64,000 nucleotides of DNA from Telopea speciosissima (GCF_018873765.1 NC_057916.1:14156001-14220000), one strand, 5' to 3'; shown: positions 10,857-21,960, counted from the stretch's first letter. Notes: a model not told the origin generated them from the letters alone. Translations and numbers: made by a program.

Positions 10857-11400
10857 TTATTTGAAAAAAAAATCCATAAAATAAAATTGGGATTTGGTTT
10901 TCAGATCTTTATATTGAATTTTGTTGTGAAATAATTTCCAGTCTTTTTAGATCTATAATGTTTCTTTTACTTTTTGGACAACTCCTGTAAATGATTTCTG
11001 TTGGAATAGATTGAGCCTTAGGGGACATATGTGAATTAAATCAATCTTGTTTATTGGAACTTGTATAAATCAATTCATTCTCACCCAAAATTAAATCTTG
11101 CATCCTTTGTTAAGTTGTGTAGCTTTTTCGTAATGCATTGTATTGGCTTGTGGGTTACTTTCAAATGGAACTACACCCCTATATTCCAGCCTAGGAGGTA
11201 CCATCCTTGGCATGGTGGTAATGTCTTCAGCTGATGATAGCCAGAGACTTGGGATAGAGTACAACTCCACCTGTGTGGGGTAGGGGGTTATGGGATTGAG
11301 TCGAAAACACTCATCTCTAAGAAATTGAGTGGTACCAATGGGATGGGTGTGGAGATTACCTCCATACCCCAAGTTGTAGGGAAACTCAACTCGGTCCATG

Positions 11401-12209
11401 GAATAAATTGTTTTATTGTGTTTTGGTCAAAATTTCCATATTGTTTCTACATTTTTTGTTTTAACTAAAAGACCAAAATATTTCTGACTTTGATCCTTTC
11501 TGAAAAAAGTTCCTTAATGATTTCAACCATATTTCTGCACCTTTTTCCCATGGTAATGACTACTTGTAAACTTGGATTTGGCTGTGCTATGGAATATGTC
11601 AGCTTAATTAGTCTCAGTTGGGAATTGGCATAGGGGAATTTTTGTTCCAACTTCCAACTCCATGGTTAGGGTGGCAATTTCAAACAACCCACCCCCACTA
11701 GCTCGTCCAAATAACCCACCCAAGTAACTGGTTAATCCATACCATTTCCTATATATCCAATGGTTTGATTTGCATCATCACCCTACCAGTTGGCATAACT
11801 ATATGTGCAGTCAATTGATACCCTTTTGATTGAGGCGTGATCCCATTATCGTACAAGAATGGGGATCTTGTATGTTCAGAGGCTCACACATGGAATCCAC
11901 TCAAGTGGGACCCGCTTCAAGAAAAGATATAGATATAAAAATGCTAGTGTATCCTACTCCAGTGGTTTAGAGAACCTTTTCCCTTGTACTTTTAATGCGT
12001 TCAGACAATGAATGGTGTTAGCTGAACAGAGAATGGGAGAATGGCTTGAGTGTTTTTTCTTCACTCACAGCCCTTTCATTTATATCTTTTACTAATGAGC
12101 AGAATTACAATACTGCCCCTGTATAGCCAACATGCTTATAGCAGGAGAATAACAAAGAAAGAAAAAACACCCAAAATACCCTTATCGGGTTACATAACTC
12201 AACAAATGG
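11401..12209. other. Spacer between SRA units 1 and 2
   Basis: No gene or element was recognised. The sequence is AT-rich with only short chance ORFs. It links the 3' flank of unit 1 to the duplicated promoter-like block of unit 2. Confidence 0.4.
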
Positions 12210-12566
12210 AAAAAAAGATATTTATATGGATATATGGTAGGTTCCAGACTTTCGTTAGTTGTACTTCCATGTGGCATAAATTTATTCATTACATTTTGTA
12301 CGAGGGAAGACATTTTAGCAATATATTGAGGGAGACATCGCATGATTCCATGTTTCGTCTGGGGCACTGAACCATTTTCCTTATAATTTTAAAGCGCTCA
12401 GAAAATGAATGGAAAAAGGCATTTATATGGATATATGGTAGGATCCAGACTGTCGTACGTTGTATTTCCACGTGGCATACATTTATTCGTTACATTTTGT
12501 ACGGGGGAAGACATTTTAGGAATGTATTAAGGAAGACATCTCATGATTCGTTGTTTCGTCTGGGGT
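12210..12566 (+). repeat. Tandem duplication in the promoter region of SRA copy 2
   Basis: About 158 bp is repeated in direct orientation (about 12210-12366 and 12408-12566). Both copies contain TTATATGGATATATGGTAGG, CACGTGGCATA or CATGTGGCATA, TTACATTTTGTACG and TGTTTCGTCTGGGG. A more diverged relative lies upstream of copy 1 (about 7171-7310: CCACGTGACATAAATTTATC), which places this block in the promoter of the ancestral unit. The CACGTG in the second copy is a G-box core, seen in the sequence but not tested. Confidence 0.65.
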
Positions 12567-14554
12567 CCCACCATTTCAGCCGTTACGCGTGTGCACCCGT
12601 TAAATAAATATCTTTTCTTCTCAGTTCTCAGTTTCTCACTAGGAAGGGGGAAGTTACAGTCTTACAGATGCAGTCCCACCTTTGACTGATCATCGACGCG
12701 ACGCTATAGTTCGCCCAGGTTCAAGCATAGAACAGCTGCGGTACGTGGTGAATCAATTTGTCTTCCTCTGTGAGTAATAAGTAAGTTACTGTTTGTGTTT
12801 CCAGATTTGGCATTTGTGTTCTTCATTTGCAGTGTCCTCGAAGCTCTTCGCGAAGGATTTGTTTGAATAAACATCCTCATTTCTTATTTTAGTGTCTCCT
12901 AGTTGTCAAGCAGTTGAATGGTTGAAGAGAAGATGATTTTTTTTGTTTCTTTAGTTGAACATTACTTTAATTGTTACATCTCTATTTTTTTTTCTTCATG
13001 ATTCGATTTTGTGTGTTTGATTTTTCTGACTGTATCATACTGATTCTTGAGAATCAACTTCAGTTATGCTTTCTCATGTATAATGTTTCTTGAATTGTTG
13101 AATCTAATTTTTCACAATCTCTGCTGCTGAGGTTTCTCTTCTATGCCAAGTAGTTGAATAGAAGATGATTTTTGTGTCTCTTTAGTTGCAGATTGCTTGA
13201 ATTTTTTACATCTTTATGTTTGCCTTTGTATCTGTAACAGAAAAGAGTCTAAGATTGATAGATGTTATGAGGAGATGAAGAATTAACATAGCTTGTATTC
13301 AAGAGACCAGACAGAAGGGTAAAAACCTAGGGATTTAGATGACTATAAACTTATCTATATTGGGAATAAAAGTAATAGAAGTGGGGTGGGCATAGTGGTG
13401 GATTTAGATTTAAAAAATGATGTTGTAGATGTTAAAAGAATTGGTTATAAGATTATATCCATCAAGCATGTTTTGGAGAAAGAGGTTATCAATATAATTA
13501 GTGCTTATGCATCCCAAATAGGATTAGATGAAAATAACGAGATTAAATTTTTTGAACACATGGATGGATTAGTTCTAGGGTTTAGTCAACGAAAAAAGAT
13601 TATTATAGGGGGGGTGATCTAAGAGGTTATGAAAGAGTTCATGGAGGATATGGTTTTGGAGAAAGGAATGAGGAGGGGACTTCACTTTTAGATTTCGCTG
13701 TGACTTATGATTTATCCATAGTAAACATATACTCTGAAAAAGAGATGAACATTTAGTAACATTCAAAAGTGGGCAAAAAAGTAGTCAAATAGATTCTTAA
13801 CTAGAATGGCCAATAAGATCCTAACCACACAACATAGATTAGTGGTCATAGATGTGTCTCAAAATGCCAAATTGTAAAAGAGGTTAGATTATCTGCCCTA
13901 AGATAAGATGGTGGAGCTAAAAATAGAAAGCTTGAAAACATTTATTAATAAATTAGTCCAAAAAGGAAAGTGGGACTTTGATGGTGACACTAATACGATG
14001 TTGAACAAGATGACTATTTGTATTCAGAACGTTACCAAAGAAGTCCTAGGGGAATTTAAAGGAAAACAAAATTCATCTAGGGAAACTTGGTGATTGGATG
14101 ATGAAGTTCAAAGTTCAAACAACCATTAAAGGTAAGAAATCTAGTTTTAAGTCATGGCAAAGGACTAAAGATGGAGAGTATTTAAAAAGGAGGTATATTT
14201 TTGCTAGAAAGGAAGCTAAGAAGATTGTGGGAAAAGCAAGGACTAATAAATAAGGAAGGGGAAAAAGATATCTATAAAATAGCTAAAATGTGGGAAAGGA
14301 AGAGTAGATCAACCATGTTAGATGCATTAAAAGTGAAGATGATAAAATTTTAATATGTGATGAGGATATTAAAGAGAGATGGAGAAACTATTTCTATAAC
14401 TTACTAAATGAATGCATTTCGAGTAATATTGTTCTACAAGGTTGCAATAACCATCAAGATACCACATGTCTATCTATCTATCTATCTATATATATTTATG
14501 AAAAATTAGGGTCTCCGAAGTAAAAGAAGCTTTAAGGAGGATGAAAACAGGTTA

Positions 14555-15676
14555 CTGTAGGACAGAAATGAAATTGAACCCAGTCCCAAAACAGGATCTG
14601 AAATCAGGGAAAATTGGTTCAGTTTGATGGGTTAAGGCTGGGACGGTTTGATAGGGTACGGTTTAGTTCAAGGGTGAGGTTAGTATGCAGGGACAGTAGG
14701 AAAAACAAGGGGTTAAGCAAACAAATCTGCAGAAGGATTTTCATCTCTGCCGAATTGAGTAGCAGGCTAGGAAATAGGGATTTAATAGGTTTTGGGGAGA
14801 TTTCTTGTGGAGGCCAATCAACAGATCAGAAGGGGCTGAAAGGGGGATCGAGTGGAGCTCTAGGATGGGGGAAAAGGTGCTCAAAAGATGGAGGAAAAGT
14901 GATGGCTGGATAGGGCAGGAGAGAGGGAGAATGGAATTAGAAAGTATTGAAAATAGGTTCAAACCAGTCACAGACTCACAGCAGCAAGGGAGCAGCAGCA
15001 GTGGTTCTCGGCTGGAGTGGGGATGTCTTCTAATGGCTGGATTGCTTGAAACGAAAGAGAACAAGGACTGAAGAGTAACCTCCTGGGCTTCCCACTGCAA
15101 GGAATCAGCTTGGATCACAAACCAGCTCCATCACCAAGGATCGAACACCATGGAAATAGCTTCATTGAAGCAATATGCAAGCAGCAGTATTTGGAGAATA
15201 GAAATCGTGGCCTATATGGCCTCTTGGGTTGTATTTATTGACTGTCATAAAGAGAGAAAAGGCAAGGGAACAAAATTAGAAAGTCCTAAATTAGAAATTT
15301 CTAATTTTGATCCTTGACTTGGATGACAAAATTACAAAACACAATCAGCTGCTAACTGATGTGACTACTAATTTTAATCACCTTCTAATTATGAAAATAG
15401 AAACTAACTACTAACATGAAATTAGAAAGTAAATATCCTAGACTACTAACTTAGCCCACATGGCTGACCATAACTTAAACTAGACCAATTGAACCAGCTG
15501 GTTCATTGGTTTATTACATGACTCAAAAATTAAAACATAACAACCCAATTGAACAGCACTGTTCACGTGAACAGTGTTACACTAACAGTAGTTGAGACTC
15601 AAAATTGTGGTTGGCTGCCAAGGTAGGCAGCAACCTTCTTCTTTTTCTTCCTTGAGTACACCCTTGGTTCTGCATC
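14555..15676. mobile_element. 1.1-kb insertion of unknown class inside the RTE LINE
   Basis: The LINE coding sequence is interrupted between an ALRRMKTG-like stretch and a VPIEVW-like stretch. The insert is flanked by a perfect 8-bp direct repeat ACAGGTTA (14547-14554 and 15677-15684). No inverted termini were recognised: the left begins CTGTAGGACAG, the right ends TTCTGCATC. No protein-coding similarity was recognised in either strand. It could be a solo LTR or a non-autonomous element. The direct repeat is seen; the class is unknown. Confidence 0.6.
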
Positions 15677-15755
15677 ACAGGTTAGACAACAAGTTTGGAT
15701 GGTGTTCCAATAGATGTGTGGAAGAGCTTAGGAATCGGTTTTGGCTAATTAAGTT

Positions 15756-17675
15756 TTTTTTTGGGTGAATAAAAGAATTCATTACCAAGGAAAGAAAGAA
15801 AAACAAGAGCCCCCAAGGGGGGAACAACAGCCCACGGCTAAACAAAGCTATCAACTAGAGGCTGCTGAAGTAGAAAAAGAAACATTTGGAACACCCCAGG
15901 AGACAACAATAAGCCTGTTCCTTGGGGTGTCAACACAAAAAGAGGGGGGATCTGACAAAAGTGTGGAGGAAATTTCGAAAGAAAGACCTAGAGTTGGAGG
16001 TCCATTTCCTGATATTTCTCTCCATCCATATATGGTTAATGGCAGCGCAAAAAGCCAACTTCCCAACAGTGTCACAAATAAAGGTGCCTCCAAAGGTCAT
16101 ATCTACCCAAATCCATTCTCTAGAGAAAGGCAAGATTCTTCTTTGAGCAGGCCAGCACTTAGAAAGGACACCCTTCCAGATGGCTTTAGAGGCAGGGCAC
16201 TCAAAGAACAGATGATCAGAGTCTTCATTGTTGTTCCAACAAAGACAGCAAGCACTGGAAACTTGTATGTGGCGTCTGAGCAGGAAAGCTTGGGTAGGAA
16301 GGTAGTTGGTGAAGAGTCTCCAGGTCGTGAAACAATGCCTAGGGATGTGATGCTTGAACCAGAGAAGCTTCCTCCAACTAGCCACCGAGCCTTTGAAGCG
16401 AATAAGGTTCCAAGCAGCCTTGGAAGAGAAGTTCCTCGAGCCATCTGCTGTCCAGAGGACACAATCTCCCCTAGAAGGCAACCTTCTTTAGATGGACTGA
16501 AGATCATTCCAAAGGAGTGAGAGAGGCTGGGAAGAGGTAGGGGGAGGAGCCCAATCATTGTGCTGAAGAATGTCCGCAACCAGAGCCATCCGATGAAGAC
16601 CTGAGGCATAGATCGTCCTTGGGGTGACAAGTTGCAGAAGGATTCCTTTAGGGTGCCAGTGATCCAACCAAAGGGAAGTAGAGAGACCATCTCCAATGTG
16701 GGATTGGATGTAGGGGAGCACAATGTGACGGTATTCCAAGATCTTGCGCCAGACCCAGGAAGCATCAGAGGAGCCAGAAGTAGTCCAAATGGAGTCATGC
16801 CGAAGGGGACCTGAATAAACCCAATCCACCCAAATGCTTTTCTGATGTGAAGCTAACTTCCAGATCAGCTTGATAATACCAGCCTTGTTGACTTCTTTGA
16901 TTCCTCTAATGCCAATACCTCCCTCCTTTTTTGGGAGACACACAGAAGCCCAAGACTTGGGGTGGAGGAATCTGGACGATTCAGCTCCCTTCCAAAGAAA
17001 AGAGGCCAGCAAAGATTCCAAGGCTTTTATGGTAGCTTGCGGGAGCCCGTAGATTCCGGTCCAATAGATATAAGAAGCCTCCAAGACAGATCTGATAAGG
17101 ACCAGCCTACCTGCATAAGATAACAACTTTCCTTTCCACAGTTGGAGTCTTTTCCTCAGGAGGTCTAACATGGGGGTACAGTGATGAGCAGTAAGCCTAG
17201 CCAGAATCAAAGGAAGGCCCAAGTACTTGATAGGCAGGTGCCCCTCCTGGAAGCCAGAATTGACAAGGAAATCCCTTTTTTGCTGCTCCGAAAGACCCGC
17301 AAAGAAGATAAGGGACTTTGAGGGGTTGATGCGGAGACCCAAAAGCTCATGGAATTGTTGTAGGCAAAGCAAGATGCACTCAAGGGAGGCAATGGAAGCC
17401 TTAGAGAATATCATCAAGTCATCAACAAATGCAAGGTGAGTAAGCTTCAAAGCTTTGCACTTGGGCAAAGGAGAAATAAGCTGCTGATCAGTACAGGTCT
17501 GTAATTGCCCAGAGAGAACCTCCAAAGCCAAAGTGAAAAGATAGGGGGATAGAGGGCATCCTTGCCGAATTCCCACAGAGGCCCCAAAGTACCCTACAGG
17601 GCTGCCATTGATAAGAACCGAGAACTTAGGGCTGGAAATGCAGCAGCTGATCCAGTGAACAAAATTTGTTATTGG
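15756..17675 (-). mobile_element. 5'-truncated L1-type LINE with 18-bp target duplication
   Basis: The flanks are a perfect 18-bp duplication GTTTTGGCTAATTAAGTT at 15738-15755 and 17676-17693. On the minus strand the element ends in a short A tail (plus-strand T run at 15756-15762) and starts abruptly within the reverse transcriptase, the usual product of target-primed reverse transcription with 5' truncation. It is inserted within the RTE LINE. The perfect duplication and nearly open ORF suggest a young insertion. Confidence 0.92.
15930..17672 (-). pseudogene. L1 ORF2 C-terminal part: reverse transcriptase and zf-RVT
   Basis: From 17576 down to 15930 one minus-strand frame stays open except for a single in-frame TAA at 16488-16490. 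The first part is the end of a reverse transcriptase: GIRQGCPLSPYLF, the catalytic box as LAFVDDLMIFSK (FVDD in place of the usual F/YADD), GLRINPSKS, IKYLGLPL and LSYAGRLVLIRSVL. Then comes the linker typical of plant L1 elements (FLWKG, GGIGIRGIKEVNKAG), and after the stop the zf-RVT region WFKHHIPRHCFTTWRL with CCLCWNN...H..F.C spacing. The N-terminal endonuclease and most of the RT are absent because of 5' truncation. It cannot be autonomous. Confidence 0.9.
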
Positions 17676-17926
17676 GTTTTGGCTAATTAAGTTGTTTCAT
17701 AAGATTATGAGCACAAGGTAAATGCCAGATGAAATGAAGAGAAGCATTGTGGTTTCGATAAACATAAAGGTGATATTCAAAGCTATAATAACTATAGAGG
17801 CATTAAACTTACGAGTCATACTATGAAATTATGGGAGAAAGTAATTAAAACTTGTCTGAGACAAGAATCTAATATTATAGATAACCAATTTGGTTTTATG
17901 CCAGGAAGATCAACTACGGAAGCTAT

Positions 17927-18459
17927 GGCTCTGCATGATAAAACTTCGGTTTCTCTATTTCTCTATTTTTTTGTTCTTGGGGGAAAAAAAAAAAGAAATC
18001 CGTTTGTTAATGCCGGTTCACCAGACACTAAAAGTTGCTGAGAAACAGAAAAAAGAAGCTTTAATTTGGAACTTCTCTGTTCTAGAAACAAAAAGGAGAA
18101 ATAAGGGGGGAGTTGCTCTTTAATGAGCACATGGTTAATTGGATGGGCAAATCAGTAATTTCATGTTCAAAATAAAACACCACCTCCAATGCATCTTCAA
18201 CCACCACCACCGCTACCTCCACCAAAATTTTGCGTATTCAATTGCATTTTTTAAAATTTATAGAAGTTCCAAAAACAGAAATTACTGCACATAACAAACA
18301 TTTTTCTGTTTCTTTTCTGGCCCGGAAATAGAATTTACTATATGTTACCAAACACCTTTTTTTTTTGGTCCAGAAAATAGGCCCAAAAAAGAGAGATACA
18401 TAAAGTTATTTTTGGAATAAAAATATGGCCAAGAAACAGAAGTGTTATCATGCAGGGCC
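17927..18459. mobile_element. PIF/Harbinger-like MITE inside the RTE LINE
   Basis: 28-bp inverted ends: GGCTCTGCATGATAAAACTT on the left and GGCCCTGCATGATAACACTT from the right, continuing to TTTCT on both sides. The flanks carry the trinucleotide TAT (17924-17926 and 18460-18462). GG(C)CCTG-type ends with a 3-bp duplication fit the PIF/Harbinger superfamily. Dropping the element and one TAT rejoins the RT reading frame of the host LINE, which supports the boundaries. An interior segment (about 18108-18185, GCTCTTTAATGAGCACATGG) recurs near 21842-21910. Confidence 0.8.
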
Positions 18460-19709
18460 TATTTGTCTACTTAGGAGACTCACGGAAAGATTTAGAGAAT
18501 GTAAGAAGGATCTCCATATGGTCTTTATTGACTCAAAAAAAAAAAAAAAAAAAGAGCTTATGATAGAGTCCTTAGAGAGTTAATTTGTCAAGTATTAGAG
18601 AAGAGGAACGTTTCAAGTAAATATGTGGACATAATTAAAGATATGTATAATGGGGTGGTGAATAGTTTAAGAACTGTTTTGGTGGAAAGGTAGTAAATTC
18701 CCAATTACAATTGGGTTACATCAAGGATCACCTTTAAGCCCATATTTGTTTACGCTAATCATAGATAAATTGACTAGAGACTTTCAAGATCAGGTCCCTT
18801 GTTTATGTTTTTCATTGATGATATTTGTTTTGGTGGATGTTCCAAAGCAGGGTATATAGTGTGTAGCTGTAGTAACAATAAGGTTGATAATGAGGTTGCG
18901 AAAATTGATGATATGGAGATACCGCAAAGTGATTATTTTAAGTACTTGGGCTTAATCATAAATAAAGAAGGAGAAATAGAGGATGATGTTGAATGCATGA
19001 TTAAAATAAGATGGATGAAATGAAGAGATGCATCCGGAGTGTTGTGTGAAACTAAAAGAAAAATTTTATAGGACAGTCATACGACCGGCAATGATGTATG
19101 GAGCTAAATGTTGGGTAGTAAAGAAACAACATATTGGTAAACTTAATGTTGTTAAGATGGATGCTTGGTAAAACTAGAAAGGATAAAATAAGGAATGAGC
19201 ATATTTGAGTTGATTTAGGAGTAGCAACGATACATTATATGTTGCGAGAAAGTCATTTAAGGTGGCATGGACGTATAACGGAGGCCCTTAGATGCTCTGG
19301 TATGGAGGAGTGATTTGATTCAGATTGAAGGCTCTAAAAGAGCTAGGGGTAGAAACGACTTTGGGAGAAGTGGTGAGGAACGACATGCATAGCTTAGGCC
19401 TTGTAACAGGTATCGCTTTAAATAGAGTTGATTGGAGGGAAAGGATCCATGTCGACCCCATTTAGTTGGGATGAGGCTGAGTTGAGTTGAGTTGATTTTT
19501 CTAACTCTATTATACTGATTCGTGAGAATCAACTTCGTTATGCTTTCTCTTGTGATGTTTGTTGAATTGTTGGATCTGTTTTCCATTCTCTCTGCTGCAG
19601 AGTTTTCTCTTCTGTGTATGCTGTTTTACCATTAGTCTTTCTTTACTAATCCTAAATCATTTCTTGGAATTGGAAGTTGAAAAGCTGAGGAGTCACCTTA
19701 GTGTCGAGG

Positions 19710-21050
19710 ATGGGTTTGTATAACAATGGTAGTTCTAGTGCTGTAACCGGCACTCCTGAATTGTTGAGAACTTCAGCGCAGGAAGAGGCATTAATAGTGA
19801 CTTGTAGTCACGTGGAATTGTTATACAAGGCTTCGGATCAGATTGAGTTAGTTGACATGTCCACAAGCTTAGAACCTCAAACCAAGAGTGGTTTGGTACT
19901 GCCGTCACCAAGAGATCCAGCTCCTCCAGTCACCTTGGAACTGTCAATGACTTCAGATCAACCTCATGTTTTGAAAGCAACAGATGAGAGCGTGCTTAAG
20001 TATTTCCCTCAGAGAGAAATCTCTGCCGCCAGAACATTTCCCCAGAGAGAAATCTTTGCCACCAGAATATTTTCTCCAGCCTGTGGAAGAAATGCTCAAC
20101 GTATTAGCACAGATGAGCACCTGAAATTTGTTTCTTCTGAAAACGGCAATAGTGTTGGCTGTGAAAGAACGATTTCGGAGCTGATGCCTTCTGAGAAGAC
20201 AGTCAAGAGTGAAGCCAATCATGCTGGAGAGAAGCATAAACTGGCGGTGGGAAAGTCTATTTCTCCTTTGAATGAAAAGAAACATAAAACAGAAAATTTG
20301 GGAGGATTAACTACAAAGAACAGAGTGCCTCCTAAGGGAAAGGTTGTTTACCTAGATCCAGCCCAACTTGTTACCAGGCATACGGATGATAATGGCTGCA
20401 AAACAATTGTTTCACATGACAGAGTCATTGAGGCCCTCAATCTGTTCAGGAATTTTTTAAAGGAAGAAAGAAAAAAGTCGAAGGAGCGAGGAAGTTCAAC
20501 CAATTGGATTAATATGCTAGCCTATGAGCGTCTAAAGAAAACACATATGTGGGTTAACCCTGGGATAGCAATCTTGGGTTCCATCCCTGGGTTTGAAGTT
20601 GGTGATAAATTCCAGTACAGAGTGGAGCTCTCAATTGTTGGCCTCCATCGCCCCTTCGAGTCTGGCATTGATTACTTAAAGAAAGGTGGAAAAATTATTG
20701 CCACAAGTATTGTTGCGTCTGGGGGTTATGATAATGACTCGTCTAGTCCTGATGTCTTGGTTTATAGCGGTCAAGGCAGCAAGCCAAACAAAGGAGATAA
20801 ACGACCCAAGGATCAAAAGCTCGAGGGAGGAAATCTTGCACTTAAAAACAGCATTGATGAAAAAAATGTTGTAAGGGTTATCTTTGGATCGAAAGAATTG
20901 CAAGACTTTGATTCCATCTATGCTCGGGGAAAGAAAGTTTCGTATTTTGTCTACAATGGGATTTACATGGTGGAGAAATATTGGCCGGAAACAGGCGAAT
21001 CTGGGACTTCCATCTTTAAGTTTCAGTTGAGAAGAGTATCAGGAAGTTGA
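19710..21050 (+). CDS. SRA/YDG-domain protein, SUVH5/6-derived, lacking pre-SET and SET (copy 2)
   Basis: Intronless 446-residue ORF from the ATG at 19710; a shorter start at 19857 corresponds to the copy 1 start. It has about 49 extra N-terminal residues (MGLYNNGSSSAVTG...) that copy 1 lacks and copy 3 partly keeps, so the longer form is probably ancestral. The SRA domain fills the C-terminal third: VGDKFQYRVELSIVGLHRP, GGYDND, VLVYSGQG, and a complete segment VRVIFGSKELQDF...VYNGIYMVEKYW that copy 1 has lost. It ends LRRVSGS. The methylcytosine-pocket residues are present. The N-terminal FPPGCGRNA-type motif is altered, with a partial internal duplication (FPQREISAARTFPQREIF). Pre-SET, SET and post-SET are missing. 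Of the three copies this has the most complete SRA fold. Its leader intron is enlarged by about 6.3 kb of nested transposons, which may reduce or alter expression. Confidence 0.8.
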   Translation: MGLYNNGSSSAVTGTPELLRTSAQEEALIVTCSHVELLYKASDQIELVDMSTSLEPQTKSGLVLPSPRDPAPPVTLELSMTSDQPHVLKATDESVLKYFPQREISAARTFPQREIFATRIFSPACGRNAQRISTDEHLKFVSSENGNSVGCERTISELMPSEKTVKSEANHAGEKHKLAVGKSISPLNEKKHKTENLGGLTTKNRVPPKGKVVYLDPAQLVTRHTDDNGCKTIVSHDRVIEALNLFRNFLKEERKKSKERGSSTNWINMLAYERLKKTHMWVNPGIAILGSIPGFEVGDKFQYRVELSIVGLHRPFESGIDYLKKGGKIIATSIVASGGYDNDSSSPDVLVYSGQGSKPNKGDKRPKDQKLEGGNLALKNSIDEKNVVRVIFGSKELQDFDSIYARGKKVSYFVYNGIYMVEKYWPETGESGTSIFKFQLRRVSGS

Positions 21051-21567
21051 AGATTCATTTAAGAATTTCTGGTATTTTTAGACCTATAATTGCAAGACTC
21101 TGATTCCATATTGTTTTTTAATAATTGGGATTTGGTTTTTAGATCTTTATATTGCATGTTGTAGTGAAATAACTTCTGGTATTTTTATATCGATAATGGT
21201 TTCTTTTACTTTTAGAGCAATTCTTGTAAAATATCTTCTGTTGGAACAGACTGAGCCTGAGCGACATATGCGAACAAAGTTCAATCTTGTTTATTGGAAC
21301 TTTACATAAATCAATTCATTCTCGCCCAATATTAAATATTGCATCCTTTCACTCATCAATGGTGTGGGTTTCTAATAATGCACTCACTGTATTGGCTTTG
21401 GGTTGCTTTCAAGTGGTGCTCCGCTTGGACTGAACACTTCCCATATCTGTACCGACTGAAGATTTATTTGATTTGGCACCCGCCGTTCCAGAATCGAACT
21501 ACACCCCTATATAATTCCAGCCCAGGAGGTGCCACTCTTGGCCTGGAGAACGAGGCCTGATTTGGTA

Positions 21568-21960
21568 TGATTTTCTATTTCAATTTCACGGGGTGATTTT
21601 TATTTTAGAAAATTTTTGGTTTGATTTTGCACTTTATTTCAGTGAAATAGAAATCAAATGGAACAGAAATTCTGAAATAGCTGAGCAGCTATTTCAATTT
21701 TGAAATTGAAATAGATTTCACTCTTGCTCTTTAATGAAAAGGGCATACCCAGTGCACGAGGCTCCCACCACTGCGGGGTCTAGGGAGTGTCATAATGTAC
21801 GCAGCCTTGCATACCCCTGCTTTCACAGACGCTGTTTCCAGACTCTTGCTCTTTAATGAGCACATGGTTAATTTGATGGGGGAAACAGTAATTTCATGTT
21901 AAAATTAAAACCACCACCCTTCTTCTTTTGATGGGGAAAACAGTAATTACATGTTAATTG
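21568..21960. mobile_element. Harbinger-like MITE remnant interrupted by a SINE
   Basis: Begins near GGCCTGATTTGGTATG, a common PIF/Harbinger-type start, and shares AATGAGCACATGGTTAAT and CAGTAATTTCATGTT with the MITE at 17927-18459. The A/T-rich interior contains fold-back GAAATAG/CTATTTC motifs. The right terminus was not found, so the end position is approximate. Confidence 0.5.
21738..21841 (-). mobile_element. Au-type SINE fragment with 18-bp target duplication
   Basis: The plus strand reads CCCAGTGCACGAGGCTCCC, then GCGGGGTCTAGGG, TGTACGCAGCCTTGC and GCTGTTTCCAG. The reverse complement matches what I know of the 3' part of Au SINEs (GCGTACA..., GCAGTGG.GGGAGCCTCGTGC, ending in T-rich sequence). 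The flanks are a perfect 18-bp duplication ACTCTTGCTCTTTAATGA at 21720-21737 and 21842-21859. About 100 bp remain, so it is 5' truncated. Confidence 0.8.

Larger units (their letters stand above)
7180..11400 (+). repeat. SRA-gene tandem unit 1
   Basis: This unit holds SRA copy 1 with its promoter, leader and 3' flank. The leader (7290-8224) has recognisable counterparts at 12580-13236 plus 19494-19700. The 3' flank (10857-11200) is repeated at 21108-21545 and 25690-26090, including the shared words TTTGGTTTTCAGATCTTTAT and AAATCAATTCATTCTC. The three units lie in direct orientation, which supports tandem duplication rather than separate retroposition. Between 9662 and 10856 nothing is recognisable beyond the 3' UTR. 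Confidence 0.8.
13237..19493 (+). mobile_element. RTE-clade LINE, decayed and interrupted three times
   Basis: Inserted in the leader intron of SRA copy 2. Recognisable parts in order: endonuclease-like frame at 13383-13622 (GIVVDLDLKNDV, IISAYASQIGLDE); mid-region 13900-14550; reverse transcriptase pieces around 17700-17930 (MKLWEKVIKTCLRQ, NQFGFMPGRSTTEA), 18460-18600 and 18700-18850 (LHQGSPLSPYLFT, a degraded IDDI box); then SDYFKYLGLIINKEGEIEDD (18930-18990) and the tail with CGGAGGCCCTTAGATGCTC and AAGGATCCATGT. It ends in short GTTGA repeats, typical of plant RTE elements, which lack poly(A). It is broken by insertions at 14555-15676, 15756-17675 and 17927-18459, and by an A-rich expansion at 18535-18554. 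Many stops and frameshifts show it is long dead. Confidence 0.85.
12408..21545 (+). repeat. SRA-gene tandem unit 2
   Basis: Promoter and leader (12408-13236), the interrupting RTE LINE (13237-19493), the rest of the leader (19494-19709), SRA copy 2 (19710-21050) and the shared 3' flank (21108-21545). Without the transposon it would be about 2.9 kb and collinear with unit 1. Confidence 0.8.

Noticed and set aside
15765..16520. 251-residue plus-strand ORF
   Set aside because: Antisense shadow of the L1 reverse-transcriptase/zf-RVT frame on the minus strand.
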